From Actinopolyspora lacussalsi subsp. righensis (lineage in GTDB: Bacteria; Actinomycetota; Actinomycetes; Mycobacteriales; Pseudonocardiaceae), in NCBI RefSeq assembly GCF_900116555.1, contig NZ_FPAT01000002.1:186001-250000 (forward strand): 64,000 bases of DNA, in the 5' to 3' direction. The notes below the pieces were generated by a model. That model was not told the DNA's origin and made no database searches. It worked only from the letters and a program-made list of their open reading frames with translations. Both the position numbers and the translations under genes were made by a program. Numbering within the stretch: the stretch's first letter is position 1; each line of letters begins with the position of its first letter. Shown piece after piece: positions 17,451-27,100 of the stretch.

Positions 17451-18131
17451 TCAGAATCCGGTGTTGCCGTTGCAGGTGACCATCGCGTGCTGACCGTTGC
17501 TGGTGTTCTCGGCCAGGACCTCGCCGTCGACGGTGATCTTGCAGGTGATGTCGCCACCACTCTGCCCGTTCTGCGCCGTCAGCGAGTAGAACTGCACGCT
17601 GTCGGCGATCCCGGTCTCCTTGCTCCAGGGCAGTTCCGCGTTGGTCTGCTGGCTCGTCTGGGTGCCCTTGCCGTAGGTGATCGAGCTCGCGCCGCCGGAT
17701 CCCGTGACCTCGTAGAGCACCTTGCCCGAGCCGGCGGCATCCTGACCGTCGCCGGAGGATTGCCCCTGCCCCTCGGAGTTCGTGCTCGACGACGGCGCCG
17801 ACTGCTCCTGACCGCTCTGCCCCGGGCCGCTGTTCGTCTCGTTGAGTTGATCGTTGACCGCGTTGGTGAGGCTCACGAAGACGACGATCGAAACGATGAA
17901 CGCGATCACTCCCAGTGCCAGCCCGATGTAGCTCATCACCAGGTTGGTGGCCGTGCCCTTGTGACCGCGCACCACGCCGATGATCCCGAAGATGATCGCC
18001 AGTGCCCCCAGGATGAAGCCGAAGAAACCGATAACCGGGATCCACGCCAGCAGGATTCCGACTATCGCCAGCACCAGGGCGGTGATTCCCATGCCGTTCT
18101 TCGGGGCAGCCTGTCCCGGCTGCTGATACAT
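17451..18131 (-). CDS. DUF4190 membrane protein with C-terminal MmpS-like domain
   Basis: A 226-residue envelope protein. Residues about 10-95 carry three hydrophobic segments of a DUF4190-type anchor (MGITALVLAIVGILLAWIPV and following). A Gly/Ser/Gln-rich low-complexity linker spans about 105-145. The C-terminal 80 residues form an MmpS-like beta-sandwich (YEVTGSGGASSITYGKG, ELPWSKETG, CKITVDGEVLAEN, VTCNGNTGF) with two cysteines placed as in MmpS. MmpS proteins assist MmpL exporters, but no MmpL is encoded here. ATG at 18131 follows AGAGAGG. Confidence 0.8.
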   Translation of the reverse strand: MYQQPGQAAPKNGMGITALVLAIVGILLAWIPVIGFFGFILGALAIIFGIIGVVRGHKGTATNLVMSYIGLALGVIAFIVSIVVFVSLTNAVNDQLNETNSGPGQSGQEQSAPSSSTNSEGQGQSSGDGQDAAGSGKVLYEVTGSGGASSITYGKGTQTSQQTNAELPWSKETGIADSVQFYSLTAQNGQSGGDITCKITVDGEVLAENTSNGQHAMVTCNGNTGF

Positions 18132-18260
18132 CTGTGCAACCTCTCTGTCGATTACGGACAGCGTGTCGCGCACGCTGTCCACGACATCGCCGCCGAGATC
18201 GAAATCGTTTCGGGGGCGGTGGTAACGAATCGGCTACGACCGGTTCCGGCCGCCGGACCG

Positions 18261-18283
18261 GCGATTTCGCGGGAAATCTACGC
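18261..18283. repeat. Dispersed repeat fragment H (palindrome only)
   Basis: GATTTCGCGGGAAATC followed by TACGCC matches the terminal palindrome and flank of the dispersed repeat family. It lies downstream of the R2lox stop. The other modules are absent. Confidence 0.6.
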
Positions 18284-18314
18284 CTCGGCGGCCCGGCTCG
18301 GATTCGGGCTGGGA

Positions 18315-19307
18315 TCACGAACCGTTCGCCCCACCCCGGTCGATCCGCTCCAGCTCCGCGGCGTCCTCCTCGCCGAACCGCTCCTCCAGCCGTTCCGGGG
18401 CGGCGTCGACGTCGATGCTCGCCACGTCGGCACCCCGAGCCGCCGAGATCGCGCCCAGTCGCCTGCCCGCCCGGTCGGAGGCGTACGCGGAGAGCTCGTC
18501 GAGGTCGAGGCCGAACGGTTCCTGGTCGCCGGCCCAGTCGGGCCGCCACTGGATCTGCTCGACCGCGTGGGGCAGCAGCTCGTCCATCCGCTGTTGCACG
18601 AGTTCCCAGTTGCGCTCGTCGGCTGCCACGTGTCGGCGACAGGTGAACGTCCCCCAGGCCATGTGGCGGCGTTCGTCGTCGCCGATCCGGCGGATCAGTT
18701 CCCGCATGCCGGGCAGGATGTCGCGCTCCCGACAGATCTTGTTCCACGCGTAGTAGCCGGTCAGCGCCAGCGTCCCCTCCACGATGTGGTTGTAGGTCAC
18801 CGAGGCGCGCACCTGGTTGGCCGGGCTCGGATCCCGATGCAGCGAGTTCAGCGACTCGGGCAGCGCCTCGTAGAAGATCGCACGGTAACCCGGATTCTCC
18901 GCCACGTAAGGGTGCAGGTCCTCGGTCAGACCGACGGCGTCCAGCCAGAGCCTGAACCCCTGGGTGTGCTTGCTCTCCTCGAAGGCGAACTGCGTGAGGT
19001 AGATCTCGTCGGCGAACCGTCCCTCGGTGCCCATCGCCGAGACGAACGGCTGCAGATCCTCGGTGACCGCCTCCTCACCCGCGATGAACTGGGCGCAGAG
19101 CAGCGCGACCCCCTGCTGCTCCTGCTCGGTGAGCTCCCGGAAGTCGGCGGCGTCGCGACTGAAGTCGATCTCGGCCGGATTCCAGAACTTCGCGTTGCCC
19201 TTGTCGAACAGCCGCAGCGGTAACGCGTCCCAGTTGACGCCGCCCGCGCGCAGCGAGTGGAAGTCGGTGCGCTGTGCCGGGCTTCGGTCCGGTGCGGTGC
19301 TGCTCAT
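18315..19307 (-). CDS. R2-like ligand-binding oxidase (R2lox)
   Basis: A 330-residue ferritin-like protein of the R2lox family, relatives of ribonucleotide reductase R2 that hold a Mn/Fe cofactor and a fatty-acid ligand. The carboxylate/His ligands are visible in order: E in [12 protein letters not shown] (about 74), EESKHTQGF (about 106), [12 protein letters not shown] (about 175) and [10 protein letters not shown] (about 209). The EAVTEDL and GYYAW segments contain the positions of the family's Val-Tyr crosslink. ATG follows AAGGTGG. M. tuberculosis Rv0233 is the studied homologue. Natural substrate is unknown. Confidence 0.93.
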   Translation of the reverse strand: MSSTAPDRSPAQRTDFHSLRAGGVNWDALPLRLFDKGNAKFWNPAEIDFSRDAADFRELTEQEQQGVALLCAQFIAGEEAVTEDLQPFVSAMGTEGRFADEIYLTQFAFEESKHTQGFRLWLDAVGLTEDLHPYVAENPGYRAIFYEALPESLNSLHRDPSPANQVRASVTYNHIVEGTLALTGYYAWNKICRERDILPGMRELIRRIGDDERRHMAWGTFTCRRHVAADERNWELVQQRMDELLPHAVEQIQWRPDWAGDQEPFGLDLDELSAYASDRAGRRLGAISAARGADVASIDVDAAPERLEERFGEEDAAELERIDRGGANGS

Positions 19308-19361
19308 GGTTCCACCTTCACGGGTTGTGACGAGGGCAACACCGAGTATTTTCGATACGCG

Positions 19362-19580
19362 TCAGTTTCGCGTCAAGGATCTCCGTGCGCCCCGCACCAA
19401 CAGCGAGACCAGCGCGATCCCCAGGCCCAGCGGACACAGCATCGCGCACGCGTTGAGCCACCAGGGCAGGTCGCCGTAGCCCGCGGCCCAGAGCCCGAAG
19501 ATCACCAGGATGACGACCAGTCCGGCGCAGAACATCCCCACTGCCACCGGTATCACGACGCCGCGTGCGGGTGCTGTCAT
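19362..19580 (-). CDS. Small two-helix membrane protein (72 aa)
   Basis: A 72-residue protein with two predicted transmembrane segments (VVIPVAVGMFCAGLVVILVI and CPLGLGIALVSLLVRG) and a basic C terminus (ARRSLTRN). It resembles small conserved actinobacterial membrane proteins but I cannot assign a family or function. The ATG at 19580 has only a weak site upstream. Confidence 0.6.
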   Translation of the reverse strand: MTAPARGVVIPVAVGMFCAGLVVILVIFGLWAAGYGDLPWWLNACAMLCPLGLGIALVSLLVRGARRSLTRN

Positions 19581-19620
19581 GTGACCAGCCTATTGAAGCT
19601 CCTCGCTCGCCCTCGCCGGG

Positions 19621-19680
19621 TCCCTGTCCGCCGGGGCCCTGTCCGCCGGGGCCCTGTCCGCCGGGGCCCTGTCCGCCGGG
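19621..19680. repeat. 15-bp tandem repeat, four copies
   Basis: The unit GCCCTGTCCGCCGGG is repeated four times (first copy starts T instead of G), with a partial fifth. It lies in the 510-bp gap before cspB; no gene is seen in the rest of that gap (19581-20091). Copy number is likely to vary between strains. Confidence 0.95.
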
Positions 19681-20091
19681 GCCCCGAGCGCCGAACGGCA
19701 GCGAGCGACGGGGCTGAGCCGTCCGAGGGCTGACTCGTCCGAGGGGTGGTGCGGTGAGGGGACTGCCCACCGGTTTCGGTCACGCGGAGTGTCGGGGAAC
19801 ATCACGGGACGGGGTCTCCGATCGGACGCAACGCAGCCTGTGGCGTTGTTGTGCGCCCAGGGCCAGGTACGCTTGAAACCGACGCGTCCTGGAACGCAAT
19901 CGCCGCAACAGGCTCGCAGTGGCCGTGAGGAGGTGGCGTGTCCGGGGCGCGTTCGTCGTGCCGGAGCAGTTTCCGATCGGCGCCGACGCTTAGTGGCAAC
20001 AATCGAATGTAGGTAGCAACGTTTCCCGGAACCGCGCGGTACCAGTGCCGCATGGCCGGGAACACGTATCTGACAGGGAACGGTGAGGACT

Positions 20092-20487
20092 GTGCCGACC
20101 GGCAGGGTCAAGTGGTACGACGCGAACAAGGGCTTCGGCTTCGTGACCCAGGACGGTGGGGAGGACGTGTACGTGCGGGCCTCCGCGCTGCCGTCCGGGG
20201 TTGAGGCGCTCAAGACGGGGCAACGGGTCGACTTCGACCTGGCCCAGGGCCGCCGCGGTCCCCAGGCGCTCCGGGTGCAACTGCTCGATCCGCCCCCATC
20301 GGTGGTGGAAGCCCGTCGACGCCCTGCCGACGAGTTGCACGGCATGGTCGACGACATGATCAAGCTTCTCGAAGCCAGTGTGCTGCCCGAGCTCGACAAG
20401 GGGCGTTACCCGGACAAAAAGGTGGCCAAGCGGGTCGGTGGGGTCGTGCGTGCCGTGGCCCGCGAACTCGATCCGGGCGGCTCCTGA
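20092..20487 (+). CDS. cspB: Cold-shock domain protein with C-terminal extension (CspB type)
   Basis: A 131-residue RNA/DNA-binding protein. The cold-shock domain (residues 1-65) has RNP1 KGFGFVTQ and RNP2-like [10 protein letters not shown] 65-residue helical tail ([41 protein letters not shown], read in pieces) is shared with M. tuberculosis CspB (Rv0871) and is absent from ordinary 67-residue CSPs. GTG at 20092 matches the family start ([10 protein letters not shown]) and follows GTGAGGA; the earlier GTG at 20083 is less likely. Confidence 0.92.
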   Translation: MPTGRVKWYDANKGFGFVTQDGGEDVYVRASALPSGVEALKTGQRVDFDLAQGRRGPQALRVQLLDPPPSVVEARRRPADELHGMVDDMIKLLEASVLPELDKGRYPDKKVAKRVGGVVRAVARELDPGGS

Positions 20488-20562
20488 AGCTCACGCCGCC
20501 CCGAGTCCGAACGGTGTCCGATGCGAGACGGTCACGGTGAGGCGACGGGCCCGGCCTCATGC

Positions 20563-21057
20563 TCAGCTCGTCACCGGTTCCTGCTCTCGTGAGTTACCCA
20601 CCAACCAGGTTCCGCCGATGACGAACTGCAGCTGACCGGTCTGGTTGACACTCACCGTGCCGTACCGCTGCACCTCCACCTGGTCCAGCCGTGCCCCGTC
20701 CTCGGGCAGCCGGAGGGTGTACGCGTGTTGCTCGTCCTCGCCGCTCATCACGCCGCTGCGGCCTCGCAGCCGTTCACCGGAGTCACTCAGGTAGGTGAAC
20801 ACCACCTGCCACGGCGCGGACGCGACCTCGTCGGGAACCGAGATCTGCAGCGGATAGCCGGCGGGCATCGGCAGTTCACCGGCGGCTTCCGGGTCCGGCT
20901 CGCCGCACTGCCTGGCGAGTCGTTCGCAGTACTGCACCGGCGGGACGCGTACGGACTCGCCGTGCGAGTAGAACGTCACGCCCGGTTCGTCCGGTACGGA
21001 ACAGCCCGCCAGTAACAAGGGGGCCAGCATGAGCAGTGCTGTCAGTCCTCGGCGCAC
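20563..21057 (-). CDS. DUF2771-like lipoprotein
   Basis: A 164-residue secreted lipoprotein. The signal peptide LTALLMLAPLLLAGC places the lipidated cysteine near residue 19. The mature part is beta-rich with one Cys pair (QYCERLARQCG) and a motif LQISVPDEVASAPWQVVFTY, like the DUF2771 exported proteins near cspB in mycobacteria (Rv0875c, from memory). GTG at 21057 has AAGGTC upstream. Function unknown. Confidence 0.8.
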   Translation of the reverse strand: MRRGLTALLMLAPLLLAGCSVPDEPGVTFYSHGESVRVPPVQYCERLARQCGEPDPEAAGELPMPAGYPLQISVPDEVASAPWQVVFTYLSDSGERLRGRSGVMSGEDEQHAYTLRLPEDGARLDQVEVQRYGTVSVNQTGQLQFVIGGTWLVGNSREQEPVTS

Positions 21058-21179
21058 GCCGCTGACCTTACGACCCCGTGGCGCGGCCCGCCCGGCCCGG
21101 TCCCGCCGTCCGCCTCGATCCCGCCGCGCACCGCGATCCGCCGTCCTCCGCCCCCGGGCCGAGGACTCGACGCACGCGG

Positions 21180-22106
21180 TCACTCCACCGGCACGAAGCG
21201 CACTCGGAACATCTTCGGCCAGTTCTTCCCGGTGAGCAGGAATCTCCCCGGCTCCTCCGTGGCGGCTATCCCGTTGAGCACCCCGGCCCCTTCGGCCTGC
21301 TCGGAGTTGAGCAGGCCGCTCGCGTCCACCACAGCGGTCACCCGGCCGGTGTCCGGGTCGATGCGCACTATCGTGTCCGTGCGCCAGACGTTGGCCCACA
21401 CCGAACCGTCCACGCACTCCAGTTCGTTCAGCTCCGTCACCGGCTCGTCTCCCAGCCGCACCGACACGCTGCCGCGTTCGGCGAACGATTCCGGATCACG
21501 GAAGGTCAGCTCGTCCGTGCCGTCGCTCATCACCAGTCTGTCCGCGAAGGAGCACAGGCCCCATCCCTCTCCTCGGTAATCGACGCGACGGATCTCACCG
21601 AGGTCGTCACTGTCGCGCAGCATCGCCGTTCCGGACTTCCAGGTCAGCTGCCAAACGCGGTCATCCGTCAGGGTGATGCCCTCGCCGAAGAACCGTTCCG
21701 GCAACCGGACCCGGGCCGACTCGCGCCCGGTTGTCAAGCTTTTCGCGCGCAGAACCGATTCACCACGTTTACCGGTGCTTTCGTAGAGTGTTCCCGAGTC
21801 AATTTCCAGACCCTGGGTGAACAAGGACGGATCATGTGGCAGAACGTGGATCACATCGGCACGCAGGTGTGGCACGCTGCCTTCGTGCCACAAGCCCTGT
21901 TCGCTCTCATCGCGGCCCTGGTAGCCGTGCTGTTCTGGTTGGTGCGGCGTTCCGCATCGAGAGATCATCAGGATCATCAGCGGAACGAGGCATACCAGCA
22001 GCAGCCTGCCGGTTCGACTCCGGCGTCCTCCGGTACGGATTCCTCTCCCGCGGAGGGGGAGCCGTCGGTGAGGTCCGATTCGAGTCCGCCCGCTCCGAAT
22101 TCGCAC
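21180..22106 (-). CDS. Secreted glutaminyl-peptide cyclotransferase (glutamine cyclotransferase)
   Basis: A 308-residue five-bladed beta-propeller enzyme of the plant/bacterial glutaminyl cyclase type, which forms N-terminal pyroglutamate. Motifs: PHDPSLFTQGLEI, LYESTGKRGES, FGEGITL, VWQLTWKSG, LNELECVDGSVWANVW, GVLNGIA and LLTGKNWP. A hydrophobic segment LLLVCLVPLMILMIS preceded by Arg-rich residues is a signal sequence, with a cysteine (SRCG) that could be lipidated. The start is uncertain: GTG at 22106 is used. It diverges from DUF3027 with 57 bp between starts. Confidence 0.85.
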   Translation of the reverse strand: MRIRSGRTRIGPHRRLPLRGRGIRTGGRRSRTGRLLLVCLVPLMILMISRCGTPHQPEQHGYQGRDESEQGLWHEGSVPHLRADVIHVLPHDPSLFTQGLEIDSGTLYESTGKRGESVLRAKSLTTGRESARVRLPERFFGEGITLTDDRVWQLTWKSGTAMLRDSDDLGEIRRVDYRGEGWGLCSFADRLVMSDGTDELTFRDPESFAERGSVSVRLGDEPVTELNELECVDGSVWANVWRTDTIVRIDPDTGRVTAVVDASGLLNSEQAEGAGVLNGIAATEEPGRFLLTGKNWPKMFRVRFVPVE

Positions 22107-22163
22107 CCCGAAAGCGTGGCACGCCCGGATACACCGCAAAACACGTGCGGCACAATCGGAAGT

Positions 22164-23024
22164 GTGACGCCTATGCCTGCTCCGATCAGCGACGTCGAGA
22201 CGGCGTCCGCGCCAAGCACCGCTGCCGGGGGCGAGCGGCGACCCGATCCGAAACTCGCCGGGGCGGTGGAGACCGCGCGTTCCGCCGCCGAGGAGGAGGC
22301 CGTAATCGGCACCGACCCCACCGGCTCGCCGGTCCTCGTCATGGAGACGAACGGGGAAGCCGTCGGGGAGCACGTCGGTGTCGAGTACGAGTCCGAGCAC
22401 GCTGCCACGCACTACTTCGAGACGACGTATCGGGGCTACGTCGGTTGGCGCTGGGCGGTGACCGTGGCCACCTCCGGCCCCGACGACCCGGTGACGGTCA
22501 GCGAGGTGGTGTTACTGCCCGGGCCGGAGGCACTGGTGGCCCCGGAGTGGCTGCCGTGGAGCGAACGGATCCGCCCCGGAGACCTGGGGGCGGGGGATCT
22601 GCTGCCCAGCGGGCAGGACGATCCCAGGCTCGCGGAGGGCACGCTGCCGGGGGACGACGATCCGGTGACGGAACTCGCCTACGAGGTGGGTGGCGGCAGG
22701 CAACGGGTGCTCAGCAGGGAGGGACGACTCGAAGCGGCCGAACGCTGGGAGTCCGGTGAGTTCGGCCCCGACAGCGAGACCGCCCGGCTGGCACCCGGAC
22801 CTTGCGGTAGTTGCGGCTTCCTCCTACCACTGGCCGGATCCATGCGAGCGGCTTTCGGGGTGTGTGCCAACTCGGTCTCGCCCGCCGACGGGCGTGTCGT
22901 ACACGTCGAGTTCGGCTGCGGAGCTCATTCCGAGGGCGAAGTGGACACTTCCTCCACCATTCCGGTCGCGGAGGTCGTCTACGACGACACGTCCCTCGAC
23001 TTCGAGTCCCGGGACGCGAAGTGA
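22164..23024 (+). CDS. DUF3027 family protein
   Basis: A 286-residue soluble actinobacterial protein. Core blocks: GAVETARSAAEEEA near 33, GWRWAVTVATSG, VVLLPGPEALVAPEWLPWSERI, GDLGAGDLLP, and a C-terminal Cys cluster GPCGSCGFLLPL ... FGVCAN ... EFGCGAHSE that looks metal-binding. The family function is unknown. The frame is open far upstream, but GTG at 22164 (or ATG 22173) fits the family start; CACAAT eight bases upstream suggests a leaderless promoter. Confidence 0.85.
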   Translation: MTPMPAPISDVETASAPSTAAGGERRPDPKLAGAVETARSAAEEEAVIGTDPTGSPVLVMETNGEAVGEHVGVEYESEHAATHYFETTYRGYVGWRWAVTVATSGPDDPVTVSEVVLLPGPEALVAPEWLPWSERIRPGDLGAGDLLPSGQDDPRLAEGTLPGDDDPVTELAYEVGGGRQRVLSREGRLEAAERWESGEFGPDSETARLAPGPCGSCGFLLPLAGSMRAAFGVCANSVSPADGRVVHVEFGCGAHSEGEVDTSSTIPVAEVVYDDTSLDFESRDAK

Positions 23025-23120
23025 GAGCCGATCCGGCGGAGCGCTACCGGGGATGAATCGCTCGGGCGCCGCTGGGTGCCCGTCGCGGGCTCGGCCGCCG
23101 AACGGCTTCGGAACGCACCA

Positions 23121-23162
23121 GAACGGCGCGCCGTCCCGGTTTCCGGGGCGGCGCGCTCGTTC
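23121..23162. terminator. Bidirectional terminator hairpin
   Basis: Arms GCGCGCCG and CGGCGCGC enclose an inner CCCGG/CCGGG pair, flanked by GAAC and GTTC. It sits between the convergent DUF3027 and cupin genes. Confidence 0.7.
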
Positions 23163-23204
23163 CACCGGTGGCGACCTCCGGTGGCTTCCGAGGGCTTCGG
23201 CGGC

Positions 23205-23585
23205 TCAGTGCGCCGCTCGCAGCGCCGCCGTATCCACGGCGTAGGTGGCTACATCGGCGAAGTCCAGGATCGTGACGGTGTCCTCGCCCACGGTCCAGGC
23301 GTCGTGACCCGGTTCGATGTGGACCACCTCGCCCGCCTTGACCACGCCGTAGGAGCCGTCGTCCATGGCCACGTGCAGGTTTCCGGTGAGCAGGTAGGCC
23401 ACATGGCGTTGCTGACAGGTCTCGGTGCCAACCAGTGGTGCCACGTCCCGCGACCAGTGCCAGCCGGGTTCGAGTACGAACCTCCCGACGGCGGAACCGT
23501 GCAGGTCGAACAGTTCCAGCCTGCCGTGCGGGAACTCGCGGATCTCGGTGGGATCCGCGAACGACATCGATACCAGTGATTGCAT
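23205..23585 (-). CDS. Cupin-domain protein
   Basis: A 126-residue single-domain cupin. Metal-ligand-like positions appear in GWHWSRD, CQQRHVAYLLTGNLHV and the second motif PGHDAWTVGED. The family is too broad to name a substrate. ATG at 23585 follows GGGGGAAGATC, an excellent site. The 420 bp upstream to the Hsp90-like gene (23586-24007) shows no gene. Confidence 0.82.
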   Translation of the reverse strand: MQSLVSMSFADPTEIREFPHGRLELFDLHGSAVGRFVLEPGWHWSRDVAPLVGTETCQQRHVAYLLTGNLHVAMDDGSYGVVKAGEVVHIEPGHDAWTVGEDTVTILDFADVATYAVDTAALRAAH

Positions 23586-24007
23586 GATCTTCCCCCTGAC
23601 TGATGTTCTCCGGTCGGGTCGACGTCCGGATGACGTCCCCGCACCGGGTGCCGAACCGCGCTTCCGCTCCTGGCCGCTTCTCCCGCGCGTGCTGCCGCAG
23701 TGACTCCCCGCCTCGACGTGGGGCGCCCGGATTCGTCCGAGCGGCATCGGCTCGCGGTGGTTCCGTCCGGTGAGCGCCTCGGCGAGGTCGCGCGGAAGCC
23801 GCCGCGGCCGTCCCGAACCGCCGTGCGGACCGGTCACTCCGCTCGTGCCGGTTCGATCGTGGCGCTCGTCGAACGTGCTCGGCGGAACCGCTCGTCGCGG
23901 TGGCCTCGTCCGAGCCCCTGATCGCCGTCCGGTGAGCGGGTGTCCTCGCAGGATACAGTGACACCCCGGGAAAAGCCCGGTAAAGCGGCCTGTTCAAGAG
24001 GACGAAG

Positions 24008-27000
24008 TTGAGCGATTCAGCGGACAACGTGGCCACGGACGACTCGTCCGATCCGTTCGGCACGGCGGCGTTGCGCGCCGCCGTGCTGGATGCCTGGCGC
24101 GGCTCGCCCACCCGGTTCCGGGAGGACGCCAACGCGGAGGAGGACCTCCGGCTGGGCGGCTACCGGGACCGGCTGCTGGTCGAACTCGCCCAGAACGCCT
24201 CGGACGCGGCACGCGCGGCCGGGACGACCGGACGGTTGTCGGTCCGGCTCGTCGACGGCGAGCTCCGGGTGGCCAACACCGGGAAGCCGCTCGACGGGAC
24301 GGGCGTCTCGGGACTGACGGCGTTGCGCGCCTCACCCAAACGTGCCGAACCGTCCGTCGGCAGGTTCGGTGTGGGCTTCGCGGCGGTGCTGGCTGTCACC
24401 GACGCCCCCAGGCTGGCCACGGCCGCGGGTGGTGTGGAGTTCTCGGCCGCCCGGACCCGTGACGAGGTGGCGGCGTTGGCCGAGTCGAGTTCGGAGACGC
24501 CCGCCGCCGTGACGGAACTGGCCTCCCGCGGCGGTCAGGTGCCGGTCCTGCGGCTCGGTTGGCCGACCGACGAGCGGCCCCCCGAAGGGTTCGACACCGA
24601 AGTCGTGCTGCCGTTGCGCTCCGACATCGATGGCGAGAAACTGCTGGACGACATGGCGGAGCAGGTGGTGGACCTGCTGCTGGCGCTGCCCGCCCTGCAC
24701 CACGTCGACATCGGTGACCGGCACTGGTCCCGCACGGATTCCACCGACGACGGGGTAGTGGTGCACACCCCCGAAACCACCCGGAACTGGCTGGTCGAAC
24801 GCGCGACCGGGGAGTGGCCGGAGTCCACGCTCAGCGGCATAGGGGTGGAGCAGCGCGAGCACTCGCGTTGGTGGATCTGCTGGGCGGTGGAGCTGGCCGG
24901 TGACGGTACCGTGCTGCCGTCGCGCGGCGACGTGCTGCACGCACCCACCCCAACCGAGGAACGGCTCTCGCTGCCCGCCCGGTTGTTGGCGGGCGTACCC
25001 GTGGAGCCGGACCGCAGGCGGGTATCGGAGTCACCCGCCACGAGGGTGGTGCTGGAGCGGGCCGCCGCTGCCTACCCGCTGCTGCTCTCGCGGTTGGAAC
25101 CGCTCGAACGGTCCGCGCTGGTCCCGGAACCCGGATTTCCGCTGTCGGACACCGACGAACGGTTGCGCCGCGACGTCGTCGAGCGGCTGACCGAGGCCGA
25201 CTGGTTGCCCGCCGCCGACGGTTCGATGATCGCGCCCCACCGCGCGACCGTGTTGGACCCGTTCGCCCCCGAACTGGTCGAACTGCTCGCCGAAGTGGTG
25301 CCGGGCCTGCTCAGAGCGGACCTTTCGGAGTCCCCGCACGCCACCGCGCTGCGTTCCCTGGGAGTGCACCGCATGGGAGCGGCCGAGGTCGTCGAAGCCG
25401 TGACCGGGCTCGACAGGCCCGCGGCATGGTGGCGGCGGTTGTACGAGGCGTTGCTGCCGATCGAGCGTGCCGACCGCACGGCCCGCGAGGAGCTCACCGC
25501 GCTGCCGGTTCCGCTGGCCGACGGTCGAACCGTGACCGGAGTGCGGGACCTGCTGCTGCCCGGCGACGGTGCGGAGGAAGCCGTGGCGGCACTGGCCGAA
25601 CTGGACGTGACCGGGCTGCGGATCGCGGCGGCCGAGGCGGTGCATCCGCTGCTGGAACGTCTCGGCGCGCACCACGCGGGGGCTTCCGAACTGCTGGACG
25701 CGCCCGCACTGGTCGAGGCGGTGCACAACAGCGTGGCCGACGCACGGGCCGGAGCCGATCCCATGCGGCTGGCCGAGCCGGTGCTTCGGCTGGTGGGTGA
25801 GACGGGCCACCGCGACTGGCTGGGTGCGTTGGCGTTGCCGGACTCCGACGGTGAGGTACGCCGTGCCGACGAGCTGTTGTTGCCGGACGCGGCACTGCTG
25901 GAAGTGCTCGATCCGCACGCCGTCGGCCCCGACGCGCCGTTGCAGACCGTCGCGGGGCACGTGGTCGAGCGGTGCTCGGCCGAGCGGCTCCGTTCCGTCG
26001 GGGTGCTGGACTCGTTCGCCGTGCTGGTCGAGGAGGAACCCACCTCACCCCACGAGGGAGTGGCCGACGCCGAGGTCTGGTGGCGAGAGTCGGAACGCCT
26101 GCGCGGCGACGAGTGGCCGCCCCACCGGTTCGTCGGAGTGCGGGACCTGGATCTGGTCGCCGAGGATTCCTGGCCCGCGGCGCTGCGGCTGCTCACCGCC
26201 GACCCCGAAACCGCCCGCGCCCTGCGCGAGCCCGACGGCTACACCCCCTGGTGGATAGCCCGGTTCGCCGTGCTGGGTGGGCGTTCCCCGAGGCAATGGC
26301 GGCTCGCGGACGCCGAACAGCTCGCGGGACTCTACGACCCGGTGCCCGATGTCGGTGTGGACGAACGAACCCTGCGGCTCGTGGGGGTACGTGCCGAACT
26401 GACGGTGCACGACACGGCGGATGCCGCCGAGCTGGTGGCGCGACTCGCTGATCCGGAACGCGGGGTGCGCGCGGGACTGACGCTGGGTGCCCACCGCGCG
26501 TTGGCGGAGGCGGTGGCCTGCGACCGGATCGATCCGGGCGAGGTCGACCCGCCACGAGCGGTGCGGTCGGTCAGCTCGGCGGTGGTCTCCGCCGATCGCG
26601 CGGTGGTGCTGGACGAGCCGTGGTTGCTGGGGGTCTTCGAACCGGCTCTGGTGGTGGCGGGCGGAAACTCGCACGAGTTCGACGCCGAGTCGCTCGCCGA
26701 GTTGCTCGATCTTCCGCTGGCTTCCGAGCAGGGGGTGGTCGAGATACTCGGGCAGGGCGTCACGCAGTCCTGGCAGGACGTGGCCAGGGTGCCGGGCGCT
26801 TGCGAACTGCTCGGGGTGCCCGTGCCCCACGGCGAGGTCGAACTGCGGGACGGCCTGCGGGTGCGTACCTCGGAAGGGGAGCACCGGGTGCACTGGTGGG
26901 TCGACAACGCCGGTGCGATCTACAGCGAGCGGAGCTCGGACGGATTGGCCCGGGCGCTGGCCTGGGCGGTCGATCGTTGGCAGGACCGGTTCACCCTGGC

Positions 27001-27043
27001 GGCGCTGCTGGCCGACCCGGACGCCACCACGCTGCTCCGCTGA
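24008..27043 (+). CDS. Sacsin/Hsp90-like ATPase-domain protein (1011 aa)
   Basis: A very large cytosolic protein with an N-terminal GHKL ATPase domain like those of sacsin and Hsp90: N-box ELAQNASDAARAAG near 60, G1-like VANTGKPLDGTG near 93, and G2-like GRFGVGFAAVLAV near 118. The other 800 residues are Leu/Glu/Arg-rich with repeated aromatic-tryptophan motifs (WWRRLYEALLP, WWRESERL, YTPWWIARFAV) and have no standard Hsp90 middle domain. It is probably a chaperone-like or ATP-switch protein; role unknown. A TTG start at 24008 follows AGAGGACGAAG; GTG 24 bases later is an alternative. Confidence 0.82.
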   Translation: MSDSADNVATDDSSDPFGTAALRAAVLDAWRGSPTRFREDANAEEDLRLGGYRDRLLVELAQNASDAARAAGTTGRLSVRLVDGELRVANTGKPLDGTGVSGLTALRASPKRAEPSVGRFGVGFAAVLAVTDAPRLATAAGGVEFSAARTRDEVAALAESSSETPAAVTELASRGGQVPVLRLGWPTDERPPEGFDTEVVLPLRSDIDGEKLLDDMAEQVVDLLLALPALHHVDIGDRHWSRTDSTDDGVVVHTPETTRNWLVERATGEWPESTLSGIGVEQREHSRWWICWAVELAGDGTVLPSRGDVLHAPTPTEERLSLPARLLAGVPVEPDRRRVSESPATRVVLERAAAAYPLLLSRLEPLERSALVPEPGFPLSDTDERLRRDVVERLTEADWLPAADGSMIAPHRATVLDPFAPELVELLAEVVPGLLRADLSESPHATALRSLGVHRMGAAEVVEAVTGLDRPAAWWRRLYEALLPIERADRTAREELTALPVPLADGRTVTGVRDLLLPGDGAEEAVAALAELDVTGLRIAAAEAVHPLLERLGAHHAGASELLDAPALVEAVHNSVADARAGADPMRLAEPVLRLVGETGHRDWLGALALPDSDGEVRRADELLLPDAALLEVLDPHAVGPDAPLQTVAGHVVERCSAERLRSVGVLDSFAVLVEEEPTSPHEGVADAEVWWRESERLRGDEWPPHRFVGVRDLDLVAEDSWPAALRLLTADPETARALREPDGYTPWWIARFAVLGGRSPRQWRLADAEQLAGLYDPVPDVGVDERTLRLVGVRAELTVHDTADAAELVARLADPERGVRAGLTLGAHRALAEAVACDRIDPGEVDPPRAVRSVSSAVVSADRAVVLDEPWLLGVFEPALVVAGGNSHEFDAESLAELLDLPLASEQGVVEILGQGVTQSWQDVARVPGACELLGVPVPHGEVELRDGLRVRTSEGEHRVHWWVDNAGAIYSERSSDGLARALAWAVDRWQDRFTLAALLADPDATTLLR

Positions 27044-27100
27044 GGTACCCGCCCGGTGCGGTTGCCGCCGCTCGGTTGCGGAGCGGCTCACCTTCGGGGC

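Noticed and set aside
21078-22163. Long plus-strand open frame upstream of DUF3027
   Set aside because: It overlaps the glutamine cyclotransferase and DUF2771 genes on the other strand, which have clear homology; the frame is a GC-rich shadow.
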